A DNA stretch of 64,000 nt from Tangfeifania diversioriginum (GCF_900141875.1 NZ_FQZE01000002.1:62001-126000), one strand, 5' to 3'. Positions 43,478 to 53,697 are shown, counted from the first letter of the stretch. Program-made: numbers and translations. The notes: generated from the sequence alone by a model not told the origin.

Positions 43478-43641
43478 TTTTGAAATTGTAAATTATTCTT
43501 TTCCCCTTTAAAAATTTACGCTGATTTCATTGTAAGTTGTCTTGATTTAGTCTAAATAAACTTTGTAGTCTTCCATTTTATTGGTAATTTCACGGGCATT
43601 TCGATTTTGAAAAGCAATTTTTTTCAATAAAAAAAGATATT

Positions 43642-44922
43642 ATGAGGTTTTTAACTTTTAATGCCAAAAACTTCAGGGAGATAGAATACATGAAATATGT
43701 ACCTGAAGAGACCAAAAAAGAAATTGACATTGTTTCGCGGGTTATTCCGTTTAAAACTAACAATTATGTGGTTGACTACCTGATTGACTGGGAAAATTAC
43801 GCCGACGATCCGGTTTATATTTTAAATTTTCCGAATAAAAATATGCTGCGGCCCGAGCGTTATCAGATGCTTGAACAAGCGATTCGTTCCAATCGGCCAC
43901 AGGCTGAAATTGACAAAATGATAATGGATATAAGGATGGAGATGAATCCACACCCGGCGCAGCAGATGACAAACGTTCCGGTATTGGACGGGGAAGAGCT
44001 GAAAGGGATGCAGCATAAATACCGCGATATTGTTTTGTTTTTCCCCAGCCAGGGGCAAACCTGCCACGCGCACTGCACCTTTTGTTTCCGGTGGCCGCAG
44101 TTTGTAAAAGAACTCGACATGAAATTTTCCATGCGCGAAATTGAGGTGGCCATTGAATACATCCGCCGGAATCCGCAGATTAATGAAATTCTTTTCACCG
44201 GTGGCGATCCACTGATAATGGATCCGGCCACCATTTCAAAATATGTTGATGCGCTGAAGGAAGCTAACCTGCCCAACCTTAAAAATATCCGCTTTGGTAC
44301 CAAGTCGCTTACGTACTGGCCTTTTGCGTTTTTGCCCGAGTTCAGCGACGAAGGCCAGGAAATGCTCGACATGATGAAACGCACCGTTGACAGCGGATTC
44401 CACCTGGCATTTATGGCCCATTTCAACCATCCCAACGAGTTTGATAATGAAATTGTGCAGAAAGCGATTTACAATATCCGGCAAACCGGTGCCGAAATCC
44501 GTACGCAGGCCCCAATACTCAATCATATTAACAACAGCAGCGAGGCCTGGGCGCGCATGTGGAAAATGCAAATCAGCCTGGGATTGATTCCTTACTACAT
44601 GTTTATTGAGCGGGAAACCGGACCGTACAACTATTTTGAAATTCCGCTGGCAGAAGTGTTTCGTATTTTCCAGAAAGCCATAAAAGAAACCGGCAGTTTT
44701 GCCAAAACGGTAACCGGCCCGGTTATGTCAGCCGCCAAAGGGAAAGCGCACATTATGGGCGTTGTGGAAAATCCGGCCGACGGCAAAAAGTATTTTATGA
44801 TGCAGTATGTGCGGCACCGCGATTACCGCGAAACGTTTAAACCATTTTTTATGGAGTACGATGAAAAAGCTACCTGGATAAATCAGCTTGAAGAAGTTAA
44901 GGCAGAATCGCTGGTAGGTTAA
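43642..44922 (+). CDS. KamA-family radical SAM protein (lysine 2,3-aminomutase-like)
   Basis: A 426-residue protein. It has the radical-SAM cluster motif CHAHCTFC at C141, C145 and C148 and the KamA-like blocks NEILFTGGDPLIMDP and IRFGTKSLTYWPFAF. KamA relatives catalyse PLP-dependent amine shifts (lysine, glutamate or arginine 2,3-aminomutases). The PLP lysine is not obvious at the expected site and the C-terminal zinc/dimer cysteines are lacking. The substrate is therefore open and a non-aminomutase role is possible. A diflavin reductase gene follows 24 bp later, perhaps as an electron source (inference). Confidence 0.85.
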   Translation: MRFLTFNAKNFREIEYMKYVPEETKKEIDIVSRVIPFKTNNYVVDYLIDWENYADDPVYILNFPNKNMLRPERYQMLEQAIRSNRPQAEIDKMIMDIRMEMNPHPAQQMTNVPVLDGEELKGMQHKYRDIVLFFPSQGQTCHAHCTFCFRWPQFVKELDMKFSMREIEVAIEYIRRNPQINEILFTGGDPLIMDPATISKYVDALKEANLPNLKNIRFGTKSLTYWPFAFLPEFSDEGQEMLDMMKRTVDSGFHLAFMAHFNHPNEFDNEIVQKAIYNIRQTGAEIRTQAPILNHINNSSEAWARMWKMQISLGLIPYYMFIERETGPYNYFEIPLAEVFRIFQKAIKETGSFAKTVTGPVMSAAKGKAHIMGVVENPADGKKYFMMQYVRHRDYRETFKPFFMEYDEKATWINQLEEVKAESLVG

Positions 44923-44946
44923 TTTCATTTTAAGAAAGAAAAATAT

Positions 44947-46626
44947 ATGGAAGCAACAGTACAAAATATCTCCGAAACGACCAGGCTGTCTGATAAAAAA
45001 GTTAATGCGGATTCAATACTTCATATCATTTATGGCAGCCGTACCGGAAACTCGAAAGCTGCAGCCACATTGGCCTGGGAATATGCCCTGTATCTGGGAC
45101 TGGACTGCCGGTTACACGATATGAAAACGTTTGTGCATGAAAAAATAGGGGAGGTAAAAAACCTGCTCATTGCAGTAAGCACCCATGGCGACGGCGATCC
45201 GCCAGCCGTGGTGGAAGATTTTTATAATTTCATTCACAGCAGCCAGGTGCCGTCGATGAAAGGCGTGAAATTCAGTGTGCTGGCCCTGGGCGACAGCAGT
45301 TACAAAGATTTCTGCAAAACCGGAAGGGATTTCAGAGAACGGCTTCTTGAACTGGGGGCCAATGAAGTAAGTCCTTTGGTGGAGTGCGACATCGATTATG
45401 AAGAAAATGCCAAAGACTGGGTGGCCGATGCGGTGTTGGCATTCGAAAAAATTCTGCCCAAAAAGGAAAAACAACAGAAAAAAGGTTTTGCGTTTGAAAT
45501 TAACAAACGCGAGCTGGATGAGGAAAATGCTTTTTACGCTACTGTAACTGATAAACAGTTGCTGACCGCCCCCGGTTACGACAAAAAAATATGGCATTTT
45601 TCGCTTTCCATGAAAGGTTTCGGAACAGACTTTTTCCCGGGTGATTCATTCGGGGTTTACACGACTAACTCCATGCTGTTCGTCGATAAGTTTTTAAGAA
45701 AACTTCGTTTTGATGGCACGCATCCTGTGAAAGTTGACGGCAAAACAAAACTTCTGAAAGAAGCGCTGGTGAATGATTTTGAAATTACGGTGGTTACGCC
45801 GCTGGTAGTGAAAAAGTATGCCGAACTTGTAAATAATGATAAGTTGACTGAGTTGGTTGCCAGCGAGAATAAACTGAATGAATTTTGTGGAAATCACGAT
45901 GTGTTGGATTTGTTGTCTCAATTTCCGGGGGATGTTTCTCCCACCAGTTTGCTTTCGGTGCTGCGAAAATTAACTCCCCGTCTTTATTCTGTTGCATCCA
46001 GTCCTTTGGTTTACCCCGATGAGCTTCATTTAACGGCCGGAGTGGTGGAATATAATTTGAACGAAAGGAACCACAAAGGAGTTTGCTCAGTTTATCTGGA
46101 TGAGAGAGTTGAAGTAGGAGATGCAGTTCCGGTTTTTCGGGAGCCCAATGAAATATTCCGCTTGCCGGAAGATGGTAACACACCTGTTATTATGATTGCC
46201 GCAGGAACGGGAATTGCCCCTTTTCGGGGTTTTTTGCAGGAACGTGAGCACAAAGGAGCGAAAGGTAAAAACTGGCTCTTTTTTGGAGGCAGGCATGCTG
46301 ACGGGGATTTTCTCTATCGAGACGAAATGATTTATTTTCACCAATCGGGGTTGCTTACAAAAATGGATTTGACGTTTTCACGCGACCAGTCAGAAAAAAA
46401 ATATGTACAGCACGCATTGCTTGAAAACAGCAGTGAATTTTTTAAGTGGATTGACCGCGAAGGCGCCATTATTTATTTGTGTGGGAATAAGCGCACCATG
46501 GGAGAGGACGTAAAAAAAACGATTAAAAAAATTATTGCCACAGAAGGTGGTCTGTCTGATTTCCAGGCTGATGAATATTTGCTCAGGCTGATAAAAGAAC
46601 ACAGGTTGTTGAGCGATTTATACTGA
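44947..46626 (+). CDS. Diflavin reductase (sulfite reductase flavoprotein / CysJ-like)
   Basis: A 559-residue protein. N-terminal FMN flavodoxin domain (about residues 25-165; YGSRTGNSKAAATLAWEY and STHGDGDPP), then an FAD/ferredoxin-reductase module (about 180-420; RLYSVASSPLVYPDEL and GVCSVYLDE), then an NADPH-binding domain (about 420-559; GTGIAPFRGFLQEREHKGAK and YLCGNKRTMGEDV). It passes electrons from NADPH to a partner. No sulfite reductase hemoprotein is next to it; the KamA-like gene is directly upstream. It ends with a strong terminator. Confidence 0.92.
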   Translation: MEATVQNISETTRLSDKKVNADSILHIIYGSRTGNSKAAATLAWEYALYLGLDCRLHDMKTFVHEKIGEVKNLLIAVSTHGDGDPPAVVEDFYNFIHSSQVPSMKGVKFSVLALGDSSYKDFCKTGRDFRERLLELGANEVSPLVECDIDYEENAKDWVADAVLAFEKILPKKEKQQKKGFAFEINKRELDEENAFYATVTDKQLLTAPGYDKKIWHFSLSMKGFGTDFFPGDSFGVYTTNSMLFVDKFLRKLRFDGTHPVKVDGKTKLLKEALVNDFEITVVTPLVVKKYAELVNNDKLTELVASENKLNEFCGNHDVLDLLSQFPGDVSPTSLLSVLRKLTPRLYSVASSPLVYPDELHLTAGVVEYNLNERNHKGVCSVYLDERVEVGDAVPVFREPNEIFRLPEDGNTPVIMIAAGTGIAPFRGFLQEREHKGAKGKNWLFFGGRHADGDFLYRDEMIYFHQSGLLTKMDLTFSRDQSEKKYVQHALLENSSEFFKWIDREGAIIYLCGNKRTMGEDVKKTIKKIIATEGGLSDFQADEYLLRLIKEHRLLSDLY

Positions 46627-46627
46627 C

Positions 46628-46657
46628 AAAAAAAAGCCGGCAATCGCCGGCTTTTTT
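46628..46657. terminator. Terminator after the diflavin reductase gene
   Basis: A perfect stem AAAAAAGCCGGC / GCCGGCTTTTTT with loop AATC, between convergent genes. Confidence 0.93.
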
Positions 46658-46699
46658 GTTTTCATTGTTTTCTTTTCGTGGCTTTTTTGTTTCAGTTTT

Positions 46700-47311
46700 C
46701 TATTTTCCGTTCCAGTATTTGTAGTCCAGCATCCATTGTTCCAGTTTCAATTTCGGCTCGTCTTCTTCAATCATTATAAAAGCCCTTCTTCCAAATTTGT
46801 TTTCACCATAACGTGAACCGTAAGCTTTTTTCGATTTTTCTTCTTTTTTAATTTCTTTTACTTCTGCCAGTTTTTGAGTTTCAAAAAGGGTGTCGGATTT
46901 CATCCAGCTTTCAACTTCCAGTGCTTTCTCCGTTTCGGGTTCCAGAGAAACTGTGTTGTAGAAATTGCTCTCAGCGGTCATCCAGTTTTCTACTTCCAGA
47001 GCTTCTTCTGTTTCTGCTTCAAAAGTTACGGTTGCGTAGAAATTGTTTTCGCTAACCATCCAGTTTTCAATTTCAAGTGACTCTTCGGTTTCAGCCTCCA
47101 AATTTGTGGTTGCGTAAAAATTGTTTGAATTGGTCATCCATGCTTCCATTTCGAGCGACTCTTCAGTTTCTTCTGCCAAAAAGGCATTGAGTGAGTTCAT
47201 GTTGGTTTCTGCTGCAAAAATGCTGGTTGATACTACCATTGCTAACATTAAAGTTACTGCTGCTACTGCTGATTTCAAGTTTGCTTTCTGAACATTGTTT
47301 GTTGTTTTCAT
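46700..47311 (-). CDS. Exported protein with 26-residue EAETEE...WM repeats
   Basis: A 203-residue protein: signal peptide (residues 1 to about 33, ending SIFAAE), then four tandem 26-residue repeats whose core is ETEESLEIENWM followed by a short N/F/Y segment (NNFYATV). A basic linker (about 150-175) leads to a last single unit, EPKLKLEQWMLDYKYWNGK. Each repeat is probably a short amphipathic helix plus a turn. I do not recognise the family. It is a monocistronic minus-strand gene convergent with the diflavin reductase. Function unknown. Confidence 0.8.
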   Translation of the reverse strand: MKTTNNVQKANLKSAVAAVTLMLAMVVSTSIFAAETNMNSLNAFLAEETEESLEMEAWMTNSNNFYATTNLEAETEESLEIENWMVSENNFYATVTFEAETEEALEVENWMTAESNFYNTVSLEPETEKALEVESWMKSDTLFETQKLAEVKEIKKEEKSKKAYGSRYGENKFGRRAFIMIEEDEPKLKLEQWMLDYKYWNGK

Positions 47312-47610
47312 GACTTTGTCTCCTGTTTGTTTTAATTATTGTTTTTTTCTGTTTTAACTCGTTTTTCAACTTTAAGACGTTGCGTTTTTAATTTCGTTAC
47401 ACTTTTTATAGAACTTTTTTTAAGATTGTACTTTTTTTTACCTTGTTATTTGCTATACAAATATAATGATAAAAACTAATACCATGCAATACCAAGTACT
47501 ATGAATTTTGTCATGTTTCTGCGGTGTTTATGTGTAAATGTCTAATAGTGAATGATTTTTGGAGGTGAAAAAAATAAAAAAAAAAGTGATCTTTTTTTGT
47601 CTTCGTGAAT
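47312..47610. other. Intergenic region upstream of the 26-residue-repeat protein gene
   Basis: About 299 bp, AT-rich. It ends at the ilvD stop codon, so it holds the ilvD 3' region and the promoter of the repeat-protein gene. No hairpin terminator or ORF was recognised. Confidence 0.3.
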
Positions 47611-49287
47611 TTATACGGTGGTGCATCCTTCCGAAGCGGAAGAAACGGAAGCTCTGAATTTTTTCAGCACACCGGCTAATTCTTTTTGCCGGGGTTTTTG
47701 CCATCCTTTTTTCCGGGTTTCAATTTCATCGGGAGTCAGTTCCACATCAATTCTGTTTTTTGTGATATCGATGGTGATCCGGTCGCCGTTTTTAACCAGG
47801 CCAATCGTTCCACCTTCATATGCTTCGGGAGTAATATGACCTACCACAAATCCATGCGAACCGCCTGAAAACCGGCCGTCGGTAATAAGTGCCACATCTT
47901 TTCCCAGTCCGGCTCCCATAACGGCACTGGTTGGTTTCAACATTTCAGGCATGCCGGGTGCCCCTTTGGGCCCGCTGTTCCGGATAACAATAACTTCGCC
48001 CGGTTTAACCTGTGTGCGAATGCCTTCAATGGCATCGTATTCATTTTCGAATACACGGGCAGGTCCCGAGAACAATTCACCTTCTTTTCCGGTAATTTTG
48101 GCCACCGCGCCTTTTTCGGCGAGGTTCCCGTAAAGTATTTGAATGTGCCCTTTCTTTTTGATGGGGTTATCGAACGTATGAATGATTTGCTGCCCTTTTT
48201 TCAGGTCGGGAGCTTCTTCCAGATTTTCTCCTACTGTTTTGCCGGTAACGGTCAGGCAGTTTCCATCCAGGTAATTTTCTTTTAGCAGGAATTTCATCAC
48301 CGAGGGAATTCCTCCGGCATGGTGAAGGTCTTCCATTAAATAGGTGCCGCTTGGCTTTAAATCGGCAATGAAAGGGGTTTTATCGCTGATTCGCTGGAAA
48401 TCATCGATGGTTAATTTTACGTCCACTGCTTTCGCCATGGCCAGCAGGTGGATTACGGCGTTGGTGGAGCCTCCGAGTGCGATGGTCAGCGTAATGGCAT
48501 TTTCAAATGCTTTGCGGGTCATCACATCTTTTGGCTTAATATTTTTTTCAAGCACGTTTTTTATGGCTTTGGCCAGCAGTTGTGCTTCCTTGTTTTTATC
48601 GTTGCTCAGGGCCGGGTTGGAAGATGTTCCGGGAATGCTCATTCCCATACATTCAATGGCAGCAGCCATGGTGTTGGCCGTGTACATCCCGCCGCAAGCC
48701 CCGGCACCGGGGATGCAGTTTCTTATTATGCCTTTGTAATCTTTATCTGAAATTGTCCCTTTTATGCGTTCGCCGTAAGCTTCAAAAGCGGAAACAATGT
48801 TCAGGTCTTTGTTGCCCCAATGGCCTTTTTTTACCGTTCCGCCATACATCAGAATTGCAGGCCGGTTGAGTCGTCCGAGGGCAATCATGGCACCGGGCAT
48901 ATTTTTGTCGCAACCAACAATGGGAATCACTGCATCGTAAAACTGGGCGCTCACAACTGTTTCAATGGAATCGGCAATTATTTCACGCGATGGCAGCGAA
49001 AATTTCATCCCCTCGGTTCCGTTGGTGATTCCGTCACTTACTCCAATGGTGTGAAAAATGAGGCCATACAATTCCTCTTGTTTGTCCACTTCTTTTTTTA
49101 CTTCGCTGGCCAGTGTGTTCAGGTGCATGTTGCACGGGTTGCCCTGAAAGCCAGTGCTTACAATTCCCACTTGTGCTTTTGTCTGATCTTTTTCATCCAT
49201 GCCGATGGCATATAACATGGCCTGTGCGGCAGGTAGGCTATCGTCTTGTGTTATCAAACGACTGTAATTATTCCATTTATTTCCCAT
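47611..49287 (-). CDS. ilvD: Dihydroxy-acid dehydratase
   Basis: A 558-residue enzyme: dehydrates 2,3-dihydroxy-3-methylbutanoate (or pentanoate) in valine, leucine and isoleucine synthesis. Iron-sulfur ligands are in [15 protein letters not shown] and [14 protein letters not shown]; the C-terminal signature [20 protein letters not shown] is present. Complete. It stands apart from the other branched-chain genes, with a ~300-bp upstream region of the repeat-protein gene behind it. Confidence 0.97.
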   Translation of the reverse strand: MGNKWNNYSRLITQDDSLPAAQAMLYAIGMDEKDQTKAQVGIVSTGFQGNPCNMHLNTLASEVKKEVDKQEELYGLIFHTIGVSDGITNGTEGMKFSLPSREIIADSIETVVSAQFYDAVIPIVGCDKNMPGAMIALGRLNRPAILMYGGTVKKGHWGNKDLNIVSAFEAYGERIKGTISDKDYKGIIRNCIPGAGACGGMYTANTMAAAIECMGMSIPGTSSNPALSNDKNKEAQLLAKAIKNVLEKNIKPKDVMTRKAFENAITLTIALGGSTNAVIHLLAMAKAVDVKLTIDDFQRISDKTPFIADLKPSGTYLMEDLHHAGGIPSVMKFLLKENYLDGNCLTVTGKTVGENLEEAPDLKKGQQIIHTFDNPIKKKGHIQILYGNLAEKGAVAKITGKEGELFSGPARVFENEYDAIEGIRTQVKPGEVIVIRNSGPKGAPGMPEMLKPTSAVMGAGLGKDVALITDGRFSGGSHGFVVGHITPEAYEGGTIGLVKNGDRITIDITKNRIDVELTPDEIETRKKGWQKPRQKELAGVLKKFRASVSSASEGCTTV

Positions 49288-49457
49288 AACTTATTTTTTA
49301 CGATTTCACTGAAATACTAAATTAAGATAAATATCTCTTTATATAAAGGAAACCGGGAAGATGTTGGTAATATTTATAGCTGTTGTTTGTATGTGGATTG
49401 GTTTGCCGAAACCCATCAGAATATTTTATCTTTGCATTTCTCAAAAAAGGGGAAATT

Positions 49458-49841
49458 ATGTCACTTGTAATTGAAGAAAAAGATCTGGAGAAATTTATAA
49501 TGGTTGGCGACCGTGTTTTGGTGAAGCCCAAAACGCCGTCGAGTAGAACAAAAACAGGGCTCTACCTGCCGCCAACGGTTCAGGAGAGTGAAAAAATTCT
49601 GAGCGGTTACATTGTAAAAGCGGGACCGGGGTACCCCATTCCGGCCATTTCGGAAGAAGACGAAGCCTGGAAACAAAAACAGGAAAATGTAAAATATGTG
49701 CCGCTGCAGGCTCAAATGGGCGATTTGGCCATTTACCTTAATAAAAGTGGCTACGAAATTGAATTTAAAAACGAAAAATATATCATCCTGCCACATTCAG
49801 CAATACTGATGATTATACGGGATGAAAACCTGATGGAGTAA
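49458..49841 (+). CDS. GroES-like (Cpn10-family) protein
   Basis: A 127-residue protein from the ATG at 49458, which has an AAAAAGGGGA ribosome-binding region. The GroES fold is shown by MVGDRVLVKPKTPSSRTKTG, LSGYIVKAGPGYPIP and the C-terminal YIILPHSAILMII. It is longer than GroES (~95 residues) because of a ~15-residue acidic loop (EEDEAWKQKQENVKYVP), and there is no groEL beside it. A stand-alone co-chaperone or a derived role is possible. It ends at a terminator (49861-49904). Confidence 0.85.
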   Translation: MSLVIEEKDLEKFIMVGDRVLVKPKTPSSRTKTGLYLPPTVQESEKILSGYIVKAGPGYPIPAISEEDEAWKQKQENVKYVPLQAQMGDLAIYLNKSGYEIEFKNEKYIILPHSAILMIIRDENLME

Positions 49842-49860
49842 CGTAACCGAATTATCTCAA

Positions 49861-49904
49861 AAAAAACAGGCTGTCAGTTTTGAAACCGGCAGCCTGTTTT
49901 TTTG
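49861..49904. terminator. Bidirectional terminator after the GroES-like gene
   Basis: Arms ACAGGCTGTCAGTTT and AAACCGGCAGCCTGT (two mismatches) are flanked by A- and T-runs. It lies between convergent genes. Confidence 0.85.
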
Positions 49905-49922
49905 TTCCTTAAAAATATTATT

Positions 49923-51218
49923 TCAGCTGCACTCTTCGCAGGCCTTGTAAATTCCATCAAACATTTCTTTAACATCTTTGGCAGCTACAGCCGAAAATGC
50001 AATGCGCAGAATATTGTTCAGACTGATGGTGCCGATGCTGTACTTTTTAATGAGCACCTGCCGTACATCTTCTCCGTTTAAACCATCTGCCAGCTGGATG
50101 CACATAAAATATCCCGAGTTAAACGGAAGGGCAGTGAAATATTTTTTGTATTTCTCGTCTTCCAGGGCTTCTTTAACCGCTTTGAAGCGGTTTTTCATGG
50201 TTTGGAACTTGGCCTGCTTTTGCAACGAGTATTTTGGATTGTTGTAGGTAGCATACAGCAACGATTGCGAAATATTGGCCGCATTCGAAATATTACCGCG
50301 GATAGCTCCGGCAGTTTTCGACTCGAGCGCATTGTAGAGTTCGGCATCGCCGCCTTTAATGCCATAAGTAACAAACCCGGTGCGGAATCCCCACACATAA
50401 TCTTCTTTGGTAGCACCATCAATTTTTACAGCCAACACATTTTCGTGCAAATTGCTCAGCGGTGCAAAAATACTCTCTTTGGCAATATCTTTTTCGTAAA
50501 CCAGTCCAAAGTAAGCATCATCAGTAATGGCCACAATTTCGTTACCTTTCTCAGCGGAGTTGTTGATGATAGAAACAATTGAATCAACCTCCTCTTGTGT
50601 TGGCGTATAGCCTGAAGGATTGTTCGGGAAATTCAGAATCAGAATTTTTTTCCCGGTTTCGCCTTCATTTAATTTCTCCTCAAAAGCATCGAGGTCAAAT
50701 CCGTCGTTCTTAAACAAATTGAATTTTGTGAGTTGCGCCCCGTAGGCATTGGCCAGCGTGAGATTATAATTTCCCCAGAAAAGGCTCGGCACAATCACCT
50801 CGTCGCCCGGATCGACAAACAGGTAACCGGCCATGCTGATTCCGTGTGTCAGCGCGTTGGTAACAACCGGCAGGCTCAAAACTGTATTTTGCAACGACGG
50901 GTTTTTCTCAACAATCATATTTTTCCATTTCGAACGCAGGTCGGGCCGCCCGAAACTTGGCGCATACGGAAAAACCAGCGAAGGATCAAGGTCAATTTTT
51001 GAAGCCAGCACATCGAGCCGCATGGGTGAGCCATCGTCTTCTATAGCTGCACCAATGGTGGCATTAATTTTTGTGCCTTTGGCCTCGGCAGTTTGGCCGA
51101 GTATCCCTTTTTTCGGGAAAAAAATATTTTTCCCTTTTTCGGAAAGCAGGTTGTAAACTACTGTGCTTTTCTCTTTAATAATCACATTCAATTCTTCAGC
51201 CTGTGGATTCATTGACAT
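49923..51218 (-). CDS. Class I/II PLP-dependent aminotransferase
   Basis: A 431-residue protein. It has the fold-type I pattern: FPYAPSFGRPDLRSKWKNMI (N-terminal), NFPNNPSGYTPTQEEV (the substrate/PLP Asn and Tyr region) and the PLP lysine in KIDGATKEDYVWGFRTGF. The substrate is not clear; it resembles the larger Bacteroidota aminotransferases seen in amino-acid metabolism. Start may be Met1 or Met3. It is transcribed alone, convergent with the GroES-like gene. Confidence 0.9.
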   Translation of the reverse strand: MSMNPQAEELNVIIKEKSTVVYNLLSEKGKNIFFPKKGILGQTAEAKGTKINATIGAAIEDDGSPMRLDVLASKIDLDPSLVFPYAPSFGRPDLRSKWKNMIVEKNPSLQNTVLSLPVVTNALTHGISMAGYLFVDPGDEVIVPSLFWGNYNLTLANAYGAQLTKFNLFKNDGFDLDAFEEKLNEGETGKKILILNFPNNPSGYTPTQEEVDSIVSIINNSAEKGNEIVAITDDAYFGLVYEKDIAKESIFAPLSNLHENVLAVKIDGATKEDYVWGFRTGFVTYGIKGGDAELYNALESKTAGAIRGNISNAANISQSLLYATYNNPKYSLQKQAKFQTMKNRFKAVKEALEDEKYKKYFTALPFNSGYFMCIQLADGLNGEDVRQVLIKKYSIGTISLNNILRIAFSAVAAKDVKEMFDGIYKACEECS

Positions 51219-51435
51219 AGGTATTGAAATAAACTAATTAATTAAAATAATCTGATTTTGATTGTGCAATATAGGAAATCATGAAAACAAATGCATTGAA
51301 TTGTTGGCATTTTGATGAATTTCTTGATAAGATTCTAACAAATTAACAGATGTGCAAAGTTTGTTATTTTGGGGTTGATCCTATTAATGGCGGTGAAAAA
51401 TAAGAACTTACCGGCTTTGGTCAGGCAGAATTATT

Positions 51436-51858
51436 TTAAAGTGATCTCAATTCACCAACAATAATAAAAAAGCCAAACAGTGCCGTCAGTCCGGTCAGTA
51501 TTATAAACAGGTTTCTCAGCTTTTTTTCTTTCCATTCAAAAATGAATGCCGGAATAGCCACAATGCCCGAAACGATGAAAATCCAGTATGCCGGAAGCAT
51601 TTTTGCCTGGAGCGGAAGCTCTTCAAAAGTTTCTACTTCCAGTTCTTCGTTCATAATTTCGGCAGGTGTCAGGTAGTCGTAGGCCGAAAAATAACCGTTG
51701 GCAATGGCAAAACCGGCATACAAACCCAGCAGCATAAAAATCACCGGCCCAATCATCCTGAACATTTTTTTCTTTTCAACCCAGCCATATATGCTGGCAA
51801 TTATTCCTGCAAATACAAACCACTGGGGGAGTGTATATAATATTGTATCCTGGTTCAT
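51436..51858 (-). CDS. Hypothetical inner-membrane protein
   Basis: A 140-residue protein with four predicted transmembrane helices (about residues 9-27, 34-54, 90-108 and 118-136). It has an acidic loop between helices 2 and 3 (ELEVETFEELPLQAK). No recognised family. It lies alone between the aminotransferase and the divergent HAD gene. Confidence 0.7.
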   Translation of the reverse strand: MNQDTILYTLPQWFVFAGIIASIYGWVEKKKMFRMIGPVIFMLLGLYAGFAIANGYFSAYDYLTPAEIMNEELEVETFEELPLQAKMLPAYWIFIVSGIVAIPAFIFEWKEKKLRNLFIILTGLTALFGFFIIVGELRSL

Positions 51859-51966
51859 CAGCTAATGTTTTAAGCAACGGCCACAAAATTACCCCTTATC
51901 TGAAAAGGATGGCAACAAATGGCCATTTATTTTTAATTTTGAGCTCAATATAAAAGTTAATCATTC

Positions 51967-52575
51967 GTGAAAGAATTAGTTGTCGATCCCAAAGCCAGGG
52001 CTTTAATTTTTGACCTTGACGGTACAATTGCCGATACGATGCCGGTTCATTTTTTGGCTTATAAAGAAATCCTCCGTGATTACGGAATTGAATTCACACC
52101 GGAGCTGTTTGCCACACTTGCCGGAATTCCCGCTGTTCAAACCATTCAAAAATTGAATGAGATGTTTGGAACAGAAATGGATTCGGTGAAAACCGGGCAT
52201 TTAAAAGAACAGGTTTATGAACAGATGATGCATAAAATGAAACCCGTGGAGCCGGTGGTCAATTTGGTGAAAAAATATTACGGGGAAATGCCCATGTCGG
52301 TCGGTACCGGAGGGTACAAAAAGCTGGCGTGGAAGTCGCTAAAGATTTTGGAATTGGATAAATATTTTGACATATTGATTTCGAGCGAAGATGTTACACA
52401 TCCGAAACCACACCCGGAAACATTTTTAAAATGTGCCGAAAAAATGGGCGTTTTGCCGCAGCACTGCCAGGTTTTCGAAGATGGTGAGCTGGGAATGCAG
52501 GCTGCCCGGGCCGCCGGAATGATGGCCACGCTTGTAACTGATTTTTACGATGTTTCAATTGGAAAGGAGATATAA
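51967..52575 (+). CDS. HAD-family phosphatase (beta-phosphoglucomutase/YqaB-like)
   Basis: A 202-residue protein; the start is GTG at 51967. The nucleophile block FDLDGTIADTMPVHFLAYKE (Asp16, Asp18) and the later blocks STGGYKKLAWKSL-like and EDVTHPKPHPETFLKCAEKM with FEDGELGMQAARAAGM fit the subfamily I HADs that act on sugar phosphates (fructose-1-phosphatase-like). It is followed 3 bp later by the exported EEP gene, so the two are probably coexpressed. Confidence 0.9.
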   Translation: MKELVVDPKARALIFDLDGTIADTMPVHFLAYKEILRDYGIEFTPELFATLAGIPAVQTIQKLNEMFGTEMDSVKTGHLKEQVYEQMMHKMKPVEPVVNLVKKYYGEMPMSVGTGGYKKLAWKSLKILELDKYFDILISSEDVTHPKPHPETFLKCAEKMGVLPQHCQVFEDGELGMQAARAAGMMATLVTDFYDVSIGKEI

Positions 52576-52578
52576 TTT

Positions 52579-53655
52579 ATGAAGATAGTAAAGACTTACT
52601 GGGAAAAACTTCCAGGATTATTCCCTCGTCGGCAGGACCTTAAAATTTTGCTATATGCGTTGCCATTTTTGGTGTTCACTTCTTGCGCCCCTTGGCAAAA
52701 CGCTGCCAAGCGAAATATGACAGTGGCTTTTTACAATGTGGAAAATTTGTTTGATTTGGAAGATGAACCCGGAAAACGCGATGAGGAATTTACCCCCGAA
52801 AGTGAAAAACAGTGGAACAGAGTACGGTATCAGACAAAACTGGAAGATCTTTCGCGCGTTATCAGCGCCATTAACGAAGGTGATTTGCCCGAAATTGTTG
52901 GTTTGAGCGAAGTAGAAAATGAAAAGGTGGTGACCGATCTCACCCGGACAGGACTGCTGGCCAGGGGAAAATACGAGATTGTGCATTCTGAAAGTCCTGA
53001 CATGCGTGGAATTGATTGCGCGTTGATTTACCGTCCCGAAGAGTTTACGGTAACCAATCATTTTACTATTCCCATACATTTTGAGGATGATCCCGATTAC
53101 ATTACCCGCGATATTTTATATGTGAAAGGCCGCACACGCAACCGCGAGGAGTTTCATGTATTTGTGAACCACTGGCCATCGCGCATTGGCGGGGTTGAGC
53201 AAACGCAACCCAAAAGAATGGAGGTGGCCCGCATTCTTAAAAGTAAAGTTGATTCGGTCAGGGCTGCATCCGGCTCGAGAAGCCATGTTATTGTAATGGG
53301 CGATATGAATGATGAACCCACCAACAAAAGTTTACAGGAAGTGCTTAATGCGCTGCCTCCCGGTGAAGCAGCTGACGGACTGGTGAACCTGATGTTCCCC
53401 GAAGCCTCGGAAGGACGTGGCACGTACAATTACCGCGGAAACTGGAATATGCTCGATAATATAATCGTTTCAACCGGTTTGCTCGACGACAAAGGGTTTC
53501 GGGTTATAGCAGATAAAGGTTTCGTTTTTTATCAGGACTGGATGGAATACCGGAACAGTGAGGGAGAAATGTCGCCCAACCGCACTTACGGAGGCCCCAA
53601 TTATTATGGTGGTGTAAGCGATCATTTCCCGGTTTATATCCGGTTGAAAAGGTAG
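52579..53655 (+). CDS. Exported endonuclease/exonuclease/phosphatase-fold protein (lipoprotein)
   Basis: A 358-residue protein. A long basic N-terminus precedes a hydrophobic stretch ending FTSCAPW, so Cys36 may be lipidated. The EEP domain starts at TVAFYNVENLFD, with the metal-binding GLSEVEN, the HWPSR, VMGDMNDEP and the final SDHFPV (catalytic Asp-His). EEP enzymes cleave phosphodiesters; a cell-surface nuclease or phosphatase role is likely. It is in an operon with the HAD gene. Confidence 0.88.
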   Translation: MKIVKTYWEKLPGLFPRRQDLKILLYALPFLVFTSCAPWQNAAKRNMTVAFYNVENLFDLEDEPGKRDEEFTPESEKQWNRVRYQTKLEDLSRVISAINEGDLPEIVGLSEVENEKVVTDLTRTGLLARGKYEIVHSESPDMRGIDCALIYRPEEFTVTNHFTIPIHFEDDPDYITRDILYVKGRTRNREEFHVFVNHWPSRIGGVEQTQPKRMEVARILKSKVDSVRAASGSRSHVIVMGDMNDEPTNKSLQEVLNALPPGEAADGLVNLMFPEASEGRGTYNYRGNWNMLDNIIVSTGLLDDKGFRVIADKGFVFYQDWMEYRNSEGEMSPNRTYGGPNYYGGVSDHFPVYIRLKR

Positions 53656-53697
53656 TTTGGGCGAATATTTTTCAGTAAATTATTACACCAAGGGCTA

